Assembly: GCA_946894095.1 (NCBI GenBank)
Contig: OX335653.1
Location: 19,941,001 to 20,005,000, forward strand
Reading direction: 5' to 3'
Length of the DNA: 64,000 nt
DNA from: Incurvaria masculella
Taxonomy: Eukaryota; Arthropoda; Insecta; Lepidoptera; Incurvariidae
Shown: positions 47,659 through 59,857 of the stretch, piece by piece
Layout: each line of letters begins with the position of its first letter
Numbering within the stretch: position 1 is the stretch's first letter
The notes under the pieces: generated by a model
What the model saw: the letters and a program-made list of their open reading frames with translations, nothing else
Database searches by the model: none
What the model was told of the DNA's origin: nothing
Made by a program: the position numbers and the translations under genes

Positions 47659-49174
47659 AAATCTTACGGCTTTTCACGCGGCGGGAGGAAAATACTTCCG
47701 ACATTACGAGCTGATCGTTCAGCCCGTTGTCAAGGAGGCAGCCGCTACGTCCGTACGTCATTATTAGCCAACGTTCATTAATTAAACATAGAAAGCTGTA
47801 AAATGTAAGCAAGGCTGGGCCGAAGCAGCAAGCAAGCCTTTCGCGGACCGTGCGTCTTCTGATTTCGGCCCCCGCTCTATATAAACCATAAGTTCCTACA
47901 GTCCCTCCTCCCGCAATCAATTGTATTGACTTACTTCCGAATAAGATTAGATTTTTAACATCGCTCAGAAATGTGACAACAACAAAAATATCTATTTTAA
48001 TACGTAAATTCATCTAAAACTAAGAACAACAGATCCGCGTTTCACTACTATCCATTATTTTAGATTTTCTTTATGTTGAAAACCATTAATTGGCGAACAT
48101 GTTTTGTATTAGTAGTTAAGCTGTGAGTTTTCTGAACAAATAAATAAATTTTAAACGCGGTACATTATTTTTATAAACTCACATCATATTTAGTTCCATA
48201 AGGGCGTAAGTGAAAGCATATTTGATTATTTTTAAAAATAAGTACAACTGATTTAAAAATTTCATTAAATTGATTTGTTAGCTGTATCTCAAACATATAA
48301 TTATATATATCTGAGGCTCCCCTTCTTTGTTCAAAGTTTTTTATGCATTTTTATACACAATTGCCCCGTTTGAGGAAATAAAGCATCGGGGTCCTACAAA
48401 GTTGTCTTTAAATTATGGCTGAGTCACCAATCTACAAATGTACTTTTTTGACTATAGAATTTTTTTGTAGTTATTTTTAAATAAAATTCTATGTTGTTTT
48501 ACTTACGCCCTTCTAGAACTGAATGCGATTGGGTGCTAACCCAATTGCATTATGGCGAAAATAATTTTGTTTAGGAGTTTTAGTTTATTTTTTTTTATTA
48601 ATAGTTTTATATTATGTTTTATTTAAAGCTATTTTATTCTCGAATAAATTGAATAAATATTAAGTAAGCTTCTTGTTCATTCCGCTGCGGCGCTTGCGTG
48701 TGGGGACGCGGCGGCGGCGGCGGCGGCGGTAGAGACGGCGGCGGTTGGTTGCGCAGTTTGCTGTTGAGAGTGGGTCCGACACTAATGCTCGCGTTTCGCG
48801 CTTCGAGTGCGCTTTAATTTATACCTTCCTGAGTGCTTCCTCCCCCGCCCCGCCCCGCCCCACCGCTGCACCCCCCCACGACTACTCGTGCACTCACAGA
48901 TGATTGAGAGCTGCGGTCGTGTTCGCTTCAAATCTTCTATCAAACCTATAATATTTTAATCAATTTTAACCAAATGTTATTCAGGCAACGGTGAATTTAA
49001 TATTCGATAGCTGAGGTTCCCGGCTCCGCTCGGGTCAAATTAGTTTTGCGATATCACCCAAGTGGAGCTCTGTTAAATGCGCCTTAACCGGAGGTCATCT
49101 GTGCGCCCGACCCATCGCGTCGCACCGCCCGCCCGCGCTAGTACTTCGTTTTCACTTATCGTACTTCCTGACCT
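47659..49174. other. No gene seen outside the MITE
   Basis: A GC-rich (GGC)n block is at 48700-48740 and C-rich DNA at 48840-48880. The 128-codon minus-strand frame at 47627-48013 shows no domain. Confidence 0.45.
48192..48540. mobile_element. Second copy of the AGTTCCATAAGGGCG MITE
   Basis: Inner inverted repeats AGTTCCATAAGGGCGTAAGT (left) and TTTTACTTACGCCCTTCTAG (right) match the 2.7-kb element. The outer TTAA ends are not recognisable, so it is diverged or truncated. Confidence 0.6.
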
Positions 49175-49446
49175 TTTTAGGGTTCCGGTCCCAAATGGTG
49201 CACACGGAATCCTATTAATAAGTGTCCGCTGTCCGTCCGTCCGTCCCATGTTCGTCAAACCGTCCGCCTGTCAGCGGGTGATATCTAATGAAACGTTATA
49301 GCTAGGCTATTACGTTTACGTCAAAAAGTAAAAAAAAAAAATGGGGCCCCAATACAAGAAACGTGATTGTTTTGTGTTCAACATTATGTTGTGCCGTGGT
49401 AACACGGCACTCTTGTGTGCAAGTCCGACTCGCACTAGACCGGTTT
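49175..49446 (-). repeat. GGGTTCCGTACC / (GACG)n interspersed repeat
   Basis: Reverse copy: TTTTAGGGTTCCGGTCCC, (GTCC)n at 49230-49245, then GTCCGACTCGCACTAGACCG. Moderately diverged. Confidence 0.75.
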
Positions 49447-50344
49447 TATTTTTTTGTTCAGATCAGTGTGATGATAAGATTCATCAACGAATTGTGCTCA
49501 CAAATGCAAAAAGATTTTTTTTAATACCGACTGGTACTAGTTCCAAATATGTATTCATACAAAAATATTAACAAACTGTTCAGCTGTACCCTAGTACTTA
49601 GTATATATTGAGTCAGTGAGTAGTGCACTTTGGCTTTGTTTTTCCTTCAAATGTATGAATATTTTTATCGCTAATGAAATAAAGTGGCGATGCTCTTAGG
49701 TTATAGTCACTTCAGTTACATTATTACGCTCAAACATCCGTTCAGTGCAGAGCCTCTTTTACGAGCTACGAATCACATATTGAAATTTCGCTGAGCTCTT
49801 CGATTCGGCATTAATTGCTAAATATTTTTTATTACCCGACTGCGAAAGAAGGAGGGTTATTTAAATATGCATTTCTACACAAACATAAAAATCCAGGGCG
49901 GGTGATTGAGTGTATCCCTGGTGTGTAAACCTGCCGAAACGAATACTTCAGCGAAATTTCGACAAGTGATTTGTAACTCGCAATAGGGCCTCAGAACTAG
50001 CGTAACGAGTCAATACATTCGATAAATCCAGCACGGTCCAATTGATTTCGTTCGTAAGCTGAAAGCACGCGTTTCTCGGATAGATGCGCGCGTGTTTAAT
50101 TAATAACAAATTTGTTTGATCAATGAGCTAGTGGCAGCTGTTGATGAGTTGTCACATGTGTGTTCAATATTGCGTAATTCCGCTAACAGGGGGAGGGCAG
50201 GCAAGGGGGACGGGGTGCTATAAACACGAAACGAAATGCTACCGAAATCATTTTACCGACATTCAATCACGCGAGGTACGTAAGGACGTTTTGTCAAAAC
50301 ACTAAAATATAACTGTCGATGTCGATGGGCCTGGAAGCCATGTC
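49447..50344. other. No gene seen; old repeat at 49834
   Basis: ACCCGACTGCGAAAGAAGGA at 49834-49855 resembles the start of another moth interspersed repeat. The rest is unremarkable. Confidence 0.4.
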
Positions 50345-51520
50345 GTTGGTGGTTTATAGCTTGTTTGGAGTGCCATGTTATTACCGGGCATACAATTGAC
50401 TCAAAAATTTTAGAAAACACTGAAAGTATAGAAATGGGTCTGTAATTTTTAATGTTGCTGCTATCTTCTATAATAGTGAATTCATTTTAATAATTGTTAG
50501 AGTTACTGTTAGGCAAACGATTTGAATCGACCATATTTCTGATTCGAAACGTTGATGAACATTTTTGTGCAAATAAACCGGCTATTTCATCACCAGTGCT
50601 ACCAAGTTTGTCATCCAGTTTTATTGTAGATGGAATAGAATTTGAGTCTTTACATCTACTTTTAATAAAGCTCCAAAACACCTAAGTATTATTAGTAATA
50701 TTTTCCTTAATATAACATGTATGTGTTGTAGCATAAGGTCTACTGCTTACTACAACGATCACGAAGGAGTTCGTATTCAAGCTTGTCCCTAGGGTTTGCT
50801 TCTCCTTTTCAGCTAGCGATCTAATCAATGATCTGCTAAACCACGGTGGATACCTGTTCATTTTTGGTTTTCTAAGAGGTACGTTGTGAGCAATAATCCT
50901 GCGAAGGTTATTATAAAATAGTTCCACCATTTAGTTTACATCCCTGCACTTTATGAACTCAGAAAACCAATCTATGGAACTGATGTTTGCGATAATTGTA
51001 TCGTAATCAGCTTTAAAGTAGTTGTATCGAACGCTGAGTTTTTGTTGACGTTTATGAATAAGTAATTTTAGTTACTCAACAGTTTGATAGAATTTTAGAG
51101 TTTCAGGTCTGTCATATTTGACAAAACTAAATCTAAGCATTTTTTATTGCTGTTACGCACATAATTAAACCGTCAGAACGTCGATTGACATAAAGTGATG
51201 AGTGAAAAGCCAAGATCGTTTCTGTAATTAAGTGTATTAATGAGTCCAGTCGGAGGATCTACTTCCCAGGAAATAAAGCTTAAATTAAAGTCGCCGAGAA
51301 TTGTTACGTCGTCATACAATTCGAACACACGAGGCCTACCGCTATTTTTGTTCAGCTTAGCAACCCAAGTGCAGACAGCGCCTTCTGCTTACGATTTTTG
51401 ACGGTTGATCAAGTTTATGAACCACGTTCATAATATTTCCACCTTTAAACTCCGGTAGGCAGGTGATCTCGATATTGCTCTCCCAGGCGTGATTTTCGGG
51501 ATGCGACTGTTCTGTTTACT
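50345..51520 (-). pseudogene. LINE ORF2: endonuclease and start of reverse transcriptase
   Basis: Minus strand reads VTILGDFNLSFISWEVDPP (the GDFN motif of APE-type endonuclease, 51284-51295), then linker sequence including NRYPPWFSRSLI and FWSFIKSRCKD. KNYRPISILSVFSKIFESIV, the start of the RT domain, follows near 50390-50450 before the copy breaks off. Frames are broken by stops. Domain order matches CR1/Jockey-clade non-LTR elements; the exact clade is not assigned. Confidence 0.75.
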
Positions 51521-51539
51521 TACTGTTGCTGTCAGGGAC

Positions 51540-51990
51540 TCGTTTTCAGATTTTCAGATCCTATGCCATAGAATTTTATTTTGAATGCAGATCTTCATAC
51601 TCCTTACTGATGAACTGAAGAGATTCCCGGAAAGAATTTATATCCTCTTTGATAGCTTTTAACTCGGCTTCAAGTGATTCACGTATGGTGCTTTGAATAC
51701 AGCTTTAAGTAGTTCTATTTATCTCCTCTCTAATTACCATTAGTAAAATTTCTTCTACGGGATCAGATAAAGAGGAAGGAGGAGAATCGTAGCGCTGGCG
51801 AACGGGGATGTTATCAGAATTTCCTCTTGATTTTGTTTTATTGATTTTGCATTCCGGGCATTTTCACGAAGATGTGTTCGATTTAGAAAGTAATTTTACT
51901 ATTATCTTTTCTAAGCCCTCCACATATGTAGTCATAAGTATTAGAGCAAAAGAAGCAAATTGTAATGCTCTAGTTTTCATTGCAACTGCT
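51540..51990 (-). pseudogene. LINE ORF1 remnant
   Basis: Minus strand contains KCPECKINKTKSRGNSDNIP, then VRQRYDSPPSSLSDPVEE, then a charged heptad-like stretch (ESLEAELKAIKEDINSFRES). A Cys pair followed by a Ser/Pro linker and a coiled coil is the usual ORF1 layout of insect CR1-like LINEs with a zinc-finger N-terminus. It lies immediately upstream of the ORF2 remnant on the same strand, so both belong to one copy. Confidence 0.6.
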
Positions 51991-52083
51991 CAAACATGCA
52001 GATCAGCTGAGATAAGAAATAATTGTAGTTAATTTGAGACGCTATATCGATATCGATCTTGAATATGTACTTGTAAAGAGAAG

Positions 52084-52170
52084 CTTAGCAGCGTAGCGGC
52101 GGCGGCGGCGTAGCAATGACGAATAAGTCAACTGGCGTAGCATCGCTACGCGCCGTAGCGGCGGCGTAGC
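52084..52170. repeat. Imperfect GTAGCG-rich tract
   Basis: GTAGCG or GTAGCA recurs in CAGCGTAGCGGCGGCGGCGG, GGCGTAGCATCGCTACGC and GCCGTAGCGGCGGCGTAGCG. Locally palindromic. No gene around it. Confidence 0.6.
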
Positions 52171-52370
52171 GATGCACCTACATATCTCTTGCTACGACTG
52201 TCGCGTAGAGGTTAAACGATGACGTTGCCGGCTCAATGACATAGCTACTTGCTTAATTATGACCTGTTTGGTTGCACGCATCAATGATGTGATGGTTCAG
52301 TGGGCTAGCGCTCGACTGAAAAGCGGATGACTCCGGGTACAAATCTCGGTGGCTTTATATCAGACTGACT

Positions 52371-52800
52371 ATTTATTTTTTGAGTCGGCGTCAGCCGGGA
52401 AAGCGCTGCGCCACCGACTCAAAAATAAAATAATCGTATACAAAAATGGCAATTATCTTTTACTTTTTAGTGCTTTTTATTTGAAGTCGGTTATTTTTTT
52501 GTTAATTTTTTTTTATTTGTTTATTTTTAGTGAATTTGAAGTACACTTACTAATTTGTACACGTCCTTTCCAATAAAAAAAGAATCACCGAAATCGGTTG
52601 GCGTAATATTGAGTTATTCGTCCATTTGTCGCGCACATCTTAATACAAATTTAAGACTTATATGATTTTCTCATGGATATCATTGTCAGAACTTAACCAA
52701 ATTAAAATGGGATCACTTAGGAAGCACTAGCTCTCATTAAAAAAAAATATCATCAAAATTGGTTACCCAGGTAAAAGTTATGAGGTAACAAATAGGAATC
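52371..52800 (-). mobile_element. AACCGACTTC-family element, partial
   Basis: Contains GAGTCGGCGTCAGCCGGGAA, a short loop without TTAGG units, the AAGTCGGTTATTTTTTTG block, and the reverse complement of the TGGACGAATAACTCAATAT segment. It is a third structural version of the family, with the hairpin loop but no telomere-like repeats. Noncoding. Confidence 0.65.
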
Positions 52801-53195
52801 TATTATTCCTAATTGACAATGTATTTTATCGAATTGAAGATTTTTTATTACACAAATTTGATTACAAATGATATGTATTGACAATGAATTAATTTGATTA
52901 ACTATGAACTTTAATATTTTAATTTTAATGATTATTTATATTTGAATTTTGGTTTGCTTTAACCGTTATTTTATTTTTAAGTTAATTTAATTATTATAAT
53001 TATTTTTTTATTTTTTGGGCAACTTTAAAGGCTTTTTCTTTTTATTGTATTGTACTGATGTAATCAATTGATATGTATAGAACACTTAACATGACGTATT
53101 CTATAGCATTAAGTGCTTACAATGTAATATTGTATACTTGAAAAAAAATGCTCCACTGAATAAAGAATTTGAAATATGAAATATGAAATATTACT
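52801..53195. other. No gene seen
   Basis: Very AT-rich, ending in a GAAATAT triple repeat (53169-53190). Confidence 0.5.
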
Positions 53196-53300
53196 TTATT
53201 GATAGGGATGCTCTCAAACCATTATGCTCTTAATTGTCTGTAGGTGGTAGAATTTAAAGGGATATGTAACTATGTGATCAGCTGACAGTAGTAGTTTATG
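53196..53300 (-). repeat. Inverted copy of the 31.6-kb interspersed repeat
   Basis: GGATATGTAACTATGTGATC and TGCTCTCAAACCATTATGCT pair with the 31585-31693 sequence. It lies about 210 bp outside the left palindrome arm. Confidence 0.7.
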
Positions 53301-53511
53301 ACAAAACTCATAGTATTAAAACCTAATGTGCAAGTGTTTCACAGTGTTGTGTTGCCACTGGAGCAGTGCATCGCTTAAAGGTCCTTGCTTACGGTGACGC
53401 TTGGCTCAGGTTATCTCTTTCCCTAAAATATGGTTGAAAGAGGTAATGGCTGTGCCCGGCGTGATGCTCGTGAACGGGTGCTGTTTGTGGGGACTGGCCT
53501 GCTCCAATTGG

Positions 53512-55607
53512 CAACATATTAGTTGGAGGGGATTGTCTTTGCAAATAAAATGATATTTGTCATGAACTGTTGCATACGGCATGGATTGTAAATTTTTGTG
53601 TATTCACGTGAATTTAGTGTTTTACCTATGTTTTTGTTAAAATAATTGACAAACACTTTTGTAAACTTAGACTAAGTGGACGTTGAAAAAAAACAGCGGA
53701 GTTTATTTCCAGTTCTTCTTCGCTGTGATTTGTTTTGCTGAACTGGCCAATGCTAAAATATGACAAATCCGAGTGCAGTGTACTGTCTATGGATGATGAA
53801 TAAACAATACAATACAATACAAACATTAAAAAAAAACATACAGACGAATTGATAACCTCCTCCTTTTTGAAGTCGGTTAAAAATCAAATAAGTGGAAACG
53901 AATGGCAAAAAAACGAACCAATTAGGATTTATTATTATGAATTTAACAGAAAGTAATAATAAATTAACGTGTTGAGCGACCGCAAGGCGACCGCACAGAG
54001 CAGCGAACAGAAGCTGAATTATCTAGAAGAAGACGTGACATGCACCCCTGATACGGACGACGTTAAAAGCCCAACACACCACATTCTCCAAGAAATTAGG
54101 TACCTAAACCCAAAAAAAAAAATACTTTTCAATTTGATGAATTCGCCAACCACCTAAAGTTACCGGAAATGACTCAAGCAAAAAAAGAACAGACAAAATG
54201 CGTTGACTTCTGGCAACACTTTTAAAGGGGGCTATACATACAATAATTATTTAAGGCATTCATAATTTGACTGTATATGCAACTCTACGAAAAAACGTGC
54301 AGATTTAACAAAAAAATCGTTCATTTTCATTTTTAACCCGAAGTGGTAAGTATGGTCTGTGTTCTACTATACATCACTCGAAACTACAATCCAACATTTT
54401 TATCCTTCTGAAACGAACGTATTTGTGGCTCAATCATAAAGATCCTCATAATATGGAGGAAATACTAGCCTTGTTTTTTCGCACTAGTCAACAGTGTAAT
54501 ATAGGTATTTGTCAATGCTAGTTAAATAAAATGTCTTTCGATACAGTACCAGCCCGTTTCTTATATTTGGGGTGTCTTTGACCCAGTAAAAACGAATAAA
54601 ATTGTTAGGGTTCCGTACCCAAAGGGTGAAAACGGAACCCTTTTACTAAGCCTCCGCTGTCCGTCCGTCCGTCCGTCCGTCTGTCACAGGGCTGTATCTC
54701 ATGAACCGTAATAGGTAGGCAGCTGAATTTTTCACAGAGTGTATATTTATTTTGCCGCCATAACAACAAATAGGTAAAATATAAAAATAATAAAAATTAA
54801 AGGGTTACCCATACAAAAAAAACTGATTTTTTGTGTTAAATCTTGTACGATGGTACGGAACCCTTCGTGTGCGAGTCCGACTCGCACTTGGCCGGTTTTT
54901 TTTCTTTCTTTCCAAGTTTCTGAAGTTGACTTGGTCACCACCGCACCAACCACATTAACTTTTGAATTATACACACATAGCATTAATAAAGTACATATCA
55001 TTCACAGATCTAAATTTCACTGAATCATTACTACTAGGTCGACTAAAATTTGGCCAGTTTGATATTTTTAAATGATCGATACTTCTTGCGGCGCATTTAG
55101 GAAAACAGATCAGAGTGTTTATATTTTTAACCGACTTCAAAAAAAGGAGGAGGTTATCAATTCGTCTGTATGTTTTTTTTTTTTTTGTTTTTTTTTGTTT
55201 TTTTTTTTTTATGTTTGTTACCTCATAACTTTTTCCTGGGTGAACCGATTTTGATGATTATTTTTTTAAATGATAGCTAGGGCTTCCCAAGTGGTCCCAT
55301 TTTAATTTGGTTAAATTCTGACAATGATATCCATGAGAAAACCATAAAAGTCTTAAATTTGTATTAAGATGTGCGCGACAAATGGACGAATAACTCAATA
55401 TAACGCCAACCGATTTCGGTGATTCTTTTTTTATTGGAAAGGACGTGTACAAATTAGTAAGTGTACTTCAGATTCACTAAAAATTAACAAATAAAAAAAA
55501 ATTTAACAAAAAAAATAACCGACTTCAAAGAAATAGCACTAAAAAGTAAAAAATAATGTTCATTTTTGTAGTTACGATTTCTGTTATTTTTTGAGTCGGT
55601 GTCAGCC
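53512..55607 (+). repeat. Left arm of a 4.27-kb palindrome
   Basis: Every position p from 53512 to 55607 pairs with 111291-p on the opposite strand, with no indel; the stretches compared base by base show one mismatch near the centre (55600/55691). All five open frames inside recur identically on the other strand in the right arm, so the arms are essentially identical. The arm contains a GGGTTCCGTACC repeat (54605-54900, minus), an AACCGACTTC terminal fragment (53826-53882) and the start of an AACCGACTTC element (from 55124). No gene is seen. The outer end cuts through a repeat that continues leftward to about 53440. Confidence 0.95.
54605..54900 (-). repeat. GGGTTCCGTACC / (GACG)n repeat in left palindrome arm
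   Basis: Well-preserved copy running from TTAGGGTTCCGTACCCAAAG to CGCACTTGGCCGGTTTTTT. Confidence 0.85.
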
Positions 55608-55683
55608 AAGGTTAGGTTAGGTTAGGTTAGGTTAGGTTAGGTTAGATTAGGTTAGGTTCTCTTGATTGGCGCAGCGCGTGCCC
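55608..55683. repeat. Palindrome spacer with TTAGG repeats
   Basis: A 76-bp spacer holding seven GTTAG units, one ATTAG and one more GTTAG (55611-55658), then CTCTTGATTGGCGCAGCGCG. The same spacer recurs at 57789-57860 and, with one more unit, at 32791-32865. Confidence 0.92.
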
Positions 55684-57779
55684 GGCTGACGCCGACTCAA
55701 AAAATAACAGAAATCGTAACTACAAAAATGAACATTATTTTTTACTTTTTAGTGCTATTTCTTTGAAGTCGGTTATTTTTTTTGTTAAATTTTTTTTTAT
55801 TTGTTAATTTTTAGTGAATCTGAAGTACACTTACTAATTTGTACACGTCCTTTCCAATAAAAAAAGAATCACCGAAATCGGTTGGCGTTATATTGAGTTA
55901 TTCGTCCATTTGTCGCGCACATCTTAATACAAATTTAAGACTTTTATGGTTTTCTCATGGATATCATTGTCAGAATTTAACCAAATTAAAATGGGACCAC
56001 TTGGGAAGCCCTAGCTATCATTTAAAAAAATAATCATCAAAATCGGTTCACCCAGGAAAAAGTTATGAGGTAACAAACATAAAAAAAAAAAAACAAAAAA
56101 AAACAAAAAAAAAAAAAACATACAGACGAATTGATAACCTCCTCCTTTTTTTGAAGTCGGTTAAAAATATAAACACTCTGATCTGTTTTCCTAAATGCGC
56201 CGCAAGAAGTATCGATCATTTAAAAATATCAAACTGGCCAAATTTTAGTCGACCTAGTAGTAATGATTCAGTGAAATTTAGATCTGTGAATGATATGTAC
56301 TTTATTAATGCTATGTGTGTATAATTCAAAAGTTAATGTGGTTGGTGCGGTGGTGACCAAGTCAACTTCAGAAACTTGGAAAGAAAGAAAAAAAACCGGC
56401 CAAGTGCGAGTCGGACTCGCACACGAAGGGTTCCGTACCATCGTACAAGATTTAACACAAAAAATCAGTTTTTTTTGTATGGGTAACCCTTTAATTTTTA
56501 TTATTTTTATATTTTACCTATTTGTTGTTATGGCGGCAAAATAAATATACACTCTGTGAAAAATTCAGCTGCCTACCTATTACGGTTCATGAGATACAGC
56601 CCTGTGACAGACGGACGGACGGACGGACGGACAGCGGAGGCTTAGTAAAAGGGTTCCGTTTTCACCCTTTGGGTACGGAACCCTAACAATTTTATTCGTT
56701 TTTACTGGGTCAAAGACACCCCAAATATAAGAAACGGGCTGGTACTGTATCGAAAGACATTTTATTTAACTAGCATTGACAAATACCTATATTACACTGT
56801 TGACTAGTGCGAAAAAACAAGGCTAGTATTTCCTCCATATTATGAGGATCTTTATGATTGAGCCACAAATACGTTCGTTTCAGAAGGATAAAAATGTTGG
56901 ATTGTAGTTTCGAGTGATGTATAGTAGAACACAGACCATACTTACCACTTCGGGTTAAAAATGAAAATGAACGATTTTTTTGTTAAATCTGCACGTTTTT
57001 TCGTAGAGTTGCATATACAGTCAAATTATGAATGCCTTAAATAATTATTGTATGTATAGCCCCCTTTAAAAGTGTTGCCAGAAGTCAACGCATTTTGTCT
57101 GTTCTTTTTTTGCTTGAGTCATTTCCGGTAACTTTAGGTGGTTGGCGAATTCATCAAATTGAAAAGTATTTTTTTTTTTGGGTTTAGGTACCTAATTTCT
57201 TGGAGAATGTGGTGTGTTGGGCTTTTAACGTCGTCCGTATCAGGGGTGCATGTCACGTCTTCTTCTAGATAATTCAGCTTCTGTTCGCTGCTCTGTGCGG
57301 TCGCCTTGCGGTCGCTCAACACGTTAATTTATTATTACTTTCTGTTAAATTCATAATAATAAATCCTAATTGGTTCGTTTTTTTGCCATTCGTTTCCACT
57401 TATTTGATTTTTAACCGACTTCAAAAAGGAGGAGGTTATCAATTCGTCTGTATGTTTTTTTTTAATGTTTGTATTGTATTGTATTGTTTATTCATCATCC
57501 ATAGACAGTACACTGCACTCGGATTTGTCATATTTTAGCATTGGCCAGTTCAGCAAAACAAATCACAGCGAAGAAGAACTGGAAATAAACTCCGCTGTTT
57601 TTTTTCAACGTCCACTTAGTCTAAGTTTACAAAAGTGTTTGTCAATTATTTTAACAAAAACATAGGTAAAACACTAAATTCACGTGAATACACAAAAATT
57701 TACAATCCATGCCGTATGCAACAGTTCATGACAAATATCATTTTATTTGCAAAGACAATCCCCTCCAACTAATATGTTG
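55684..57779 (-). repeat. Right arm of the 4.27-kb palindrome
   Basis: Exact inverted copy of 53512-55607 apart from the central mismatch. It carries the mirror GGGTTCCGTACC repeat at 56391-56686 (plus). Its outer end stops abruptly inside a repeat, and the following sequence restarts the spacer (GTCAGCCAAGG). Open frames here duplicate those of the left arm and are not genes. Confidence 0.95.
56391..56686 (+). repeat. GGGTTCCGTACC / (GACG)n repeat in right palindrome arm
   Basis: Mirror image of the copy at 54605-54900; it is not an independent insertion. Confidence 0.85.
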
Positions 57780-57975
57780 TCAGCCAAGGTTAGGTTAGGT
57801 TAGGTTAGGTTAGGTTAGGTTAGATTAGGTTAGGTTCTCTTGATTGGCGCAGCGCGTGCCCGGCTGACGCCGACTCAAAAAATAACAGAAATCGTAACTA
57901 CAAAAATGAACATTATTTTTTACTTTTTAGTGCTATTTCTTTGAAGTCGGTTATTTTTTTTGTTAATTTTTTTTT
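57780..57975 (+). repeat. Second copy of the TTAGG hairpin half-element
   Basis: From GTCAGCCAAGG through seven GTTAG units, ATTAG and on to AAGTCGGTTATTTTTTTTGTTAA, this repeats 55601-55795 almost exactly, then leaves the similarity for unique sequence at GCCGTATCACG. It is probably the original right half of the element in which the palindrome arose. Confidence 0.8.
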
Positions 57976-59857
57976 TGCCGTATCACGATGTTCCTCTCGC
58001 CGATGTTACACATCATTTCTAATGTTGGTACATCAGCGGGATTACAATCATATTAATGCTAATTGCTTAAAGGTTATAAATTCTACGCAGTTAGGATCCT
58101 TATTGGTTTTTAAATATTCTAACATTTATGCGTTTTATTTAATGTGGTATATGGTCGTTTGATTTTTTTTTCAATGCATGAATACATAATGTTTTGATTC
58201 ACGCCATAAAGAAGTACGTAACTTCTTACGTACGTCGCAGTGGGCGTTAAGCGAACTAATATTTGCGGGTCTGAGTTTGATTTGACAACTTACATATTGT
58301 TGCCGTAAATACGTCGACGTCTCATACAAATTGGTAGTCCGAACTTGATTTTGACAGCAACAAATGAAATGCAAAGAAATTTTTTTTTTCTCATATTGTG
58401 ATATGTGCTTTTTTAATATTCAGCTATGTAAACAAAAAAGTTAATATATGTATCGTACGGTGGGGGGATTATATTGTTATTATTTTTTATATATAAATGC
58501 TTGCATAGTATATTTAAAGAAGTGCCGATCATTGCACACAGAATGATCAGTCGAGATCCAGGCGATACTGCTTAGTTCGACTGCCTTTTAGGCACAACCT
58601 AGATAGTACGAAGTGACACCGCTACCCGCAGCCGACAATGTTCATGTATCTTTCAACAATACCTATTTTGCATTTCTTGCATGCACCAAATCGTGTAATT
58701 GTGAAGTAATAAAATAAATAAGCTTGGAGTAGTAAGCCACAGAATAAGCAGTAAAAGTTTGTTGGGGTTTGACTTTTTACGTAACTTCGAAGTTCCGCAA
58801 ACGCTAATTTAGGTGAGAACTCGGACTGACCGTACTGATTCCGATGGAAGATGCGCATCTATGAAAATTCAAAGATGTGTTTTAAGTGTTCTCAAGTGAG
58901 TTATTCTTCGTCTAATATTGTCCAGCTGGACGAGTAGTGGGCGGGGTTGTCTTACCCGCGTCAGTTCGTGCGGGGGAGGGGGGGTAGGGCGGCGGCGAGG
59001 GGATGCTGTCCACTCGAGCGCCGGAAGATGGTTTCTCTCACACTTGAATGACTTTAAGTGAGCAGTATATCGCATTAATATCCATTATATTCACATAACA
59101 TTGCCATTATTGTTCTCGACCCGTGGCCTCGAGTAACGGGACTCGAGGAGTGTTTCCTACGATCGTTGTTCTGTTTTGGTGCCGATGATATACTGGAATC
59201 TTGACGGTGATTTGTCCAACAACGTTTGCTTGAATCATGTGATCTTTTAATATTTTTTATTATATTGGAGATAATTAAATAATATATGTATGTTATATAT
59301 ATATTATATAAAAAATAAATACACAGATAACAAAATATTTCAATGTGTTGCTTTACAGAGATCAAATATTATTTTCAAATGGACCGGAATTTGCTGTCTG
59401 TAACTCGACGTCACTGCGAACTGAGGAGATTAATTGTGACTTTCAGCCCTTTTCAGCTTGCTCTCCAACCTTACGTTTTGTAAGTGTATTTGTTTTTGTA
59501 GCACGATAGATCGAACCGCATCCAGGTGCATCATATGCAAATCTAGGTGGATACTTATTTTTTTCCTAAAGGCCCAAGTCGCATACAATTTAAAGAGGAG
59601 TCTCTTTATCCTCGCGAGAAAATCTGCAAGTTGATTTCGAGTGATATTCATGAGACCACGCGACCGATTTTGCAAATAGCCTGTAACCAGGGCTTTTACA
59701 TTGATTAGTCCCGGAAACTATTCTTCTTAGTGTGGTCACCTAATTGCCCTCGAATCCTCGATGTCCTAGTATCGAAAGAGATAAAAAATGGTTGCCATTG
59801 TCAAATCATACAATCCATCAATTTTGAAATGATATTTTCAAGCAAGTTCACGAAGGA
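57976..59857. other. No gene seen; upstream of the Ig exon array
   Basis: AT-rich with a GC-rich patch at 58930-59020. I looked here for the exon preceding 60601 and found no frame with an Ig strand-B Cys and strand-C Trp bounded by splice sites. Confidence 0.45.

Noticed and set aside
47627..48013. 128-codon minus-strand gene
   Set aside because: No domain, no signal peptide pattern, and the frame crosses an unremarkable junction after a LINE poly(A).
53828..53882. Independent AACCGACTTC element at the left arm
   Set aside because: Only about 55 bp of one terminus is present next to an AATAC microsatellite, so it is a fragment, mirrored at 57409-57463.
53626..57665. Five pairs of identical small proteins on opposite strands
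   Set aside because: They are mirror frames of the palindrome and overlap recognised repeats; none has a domain or splice support.
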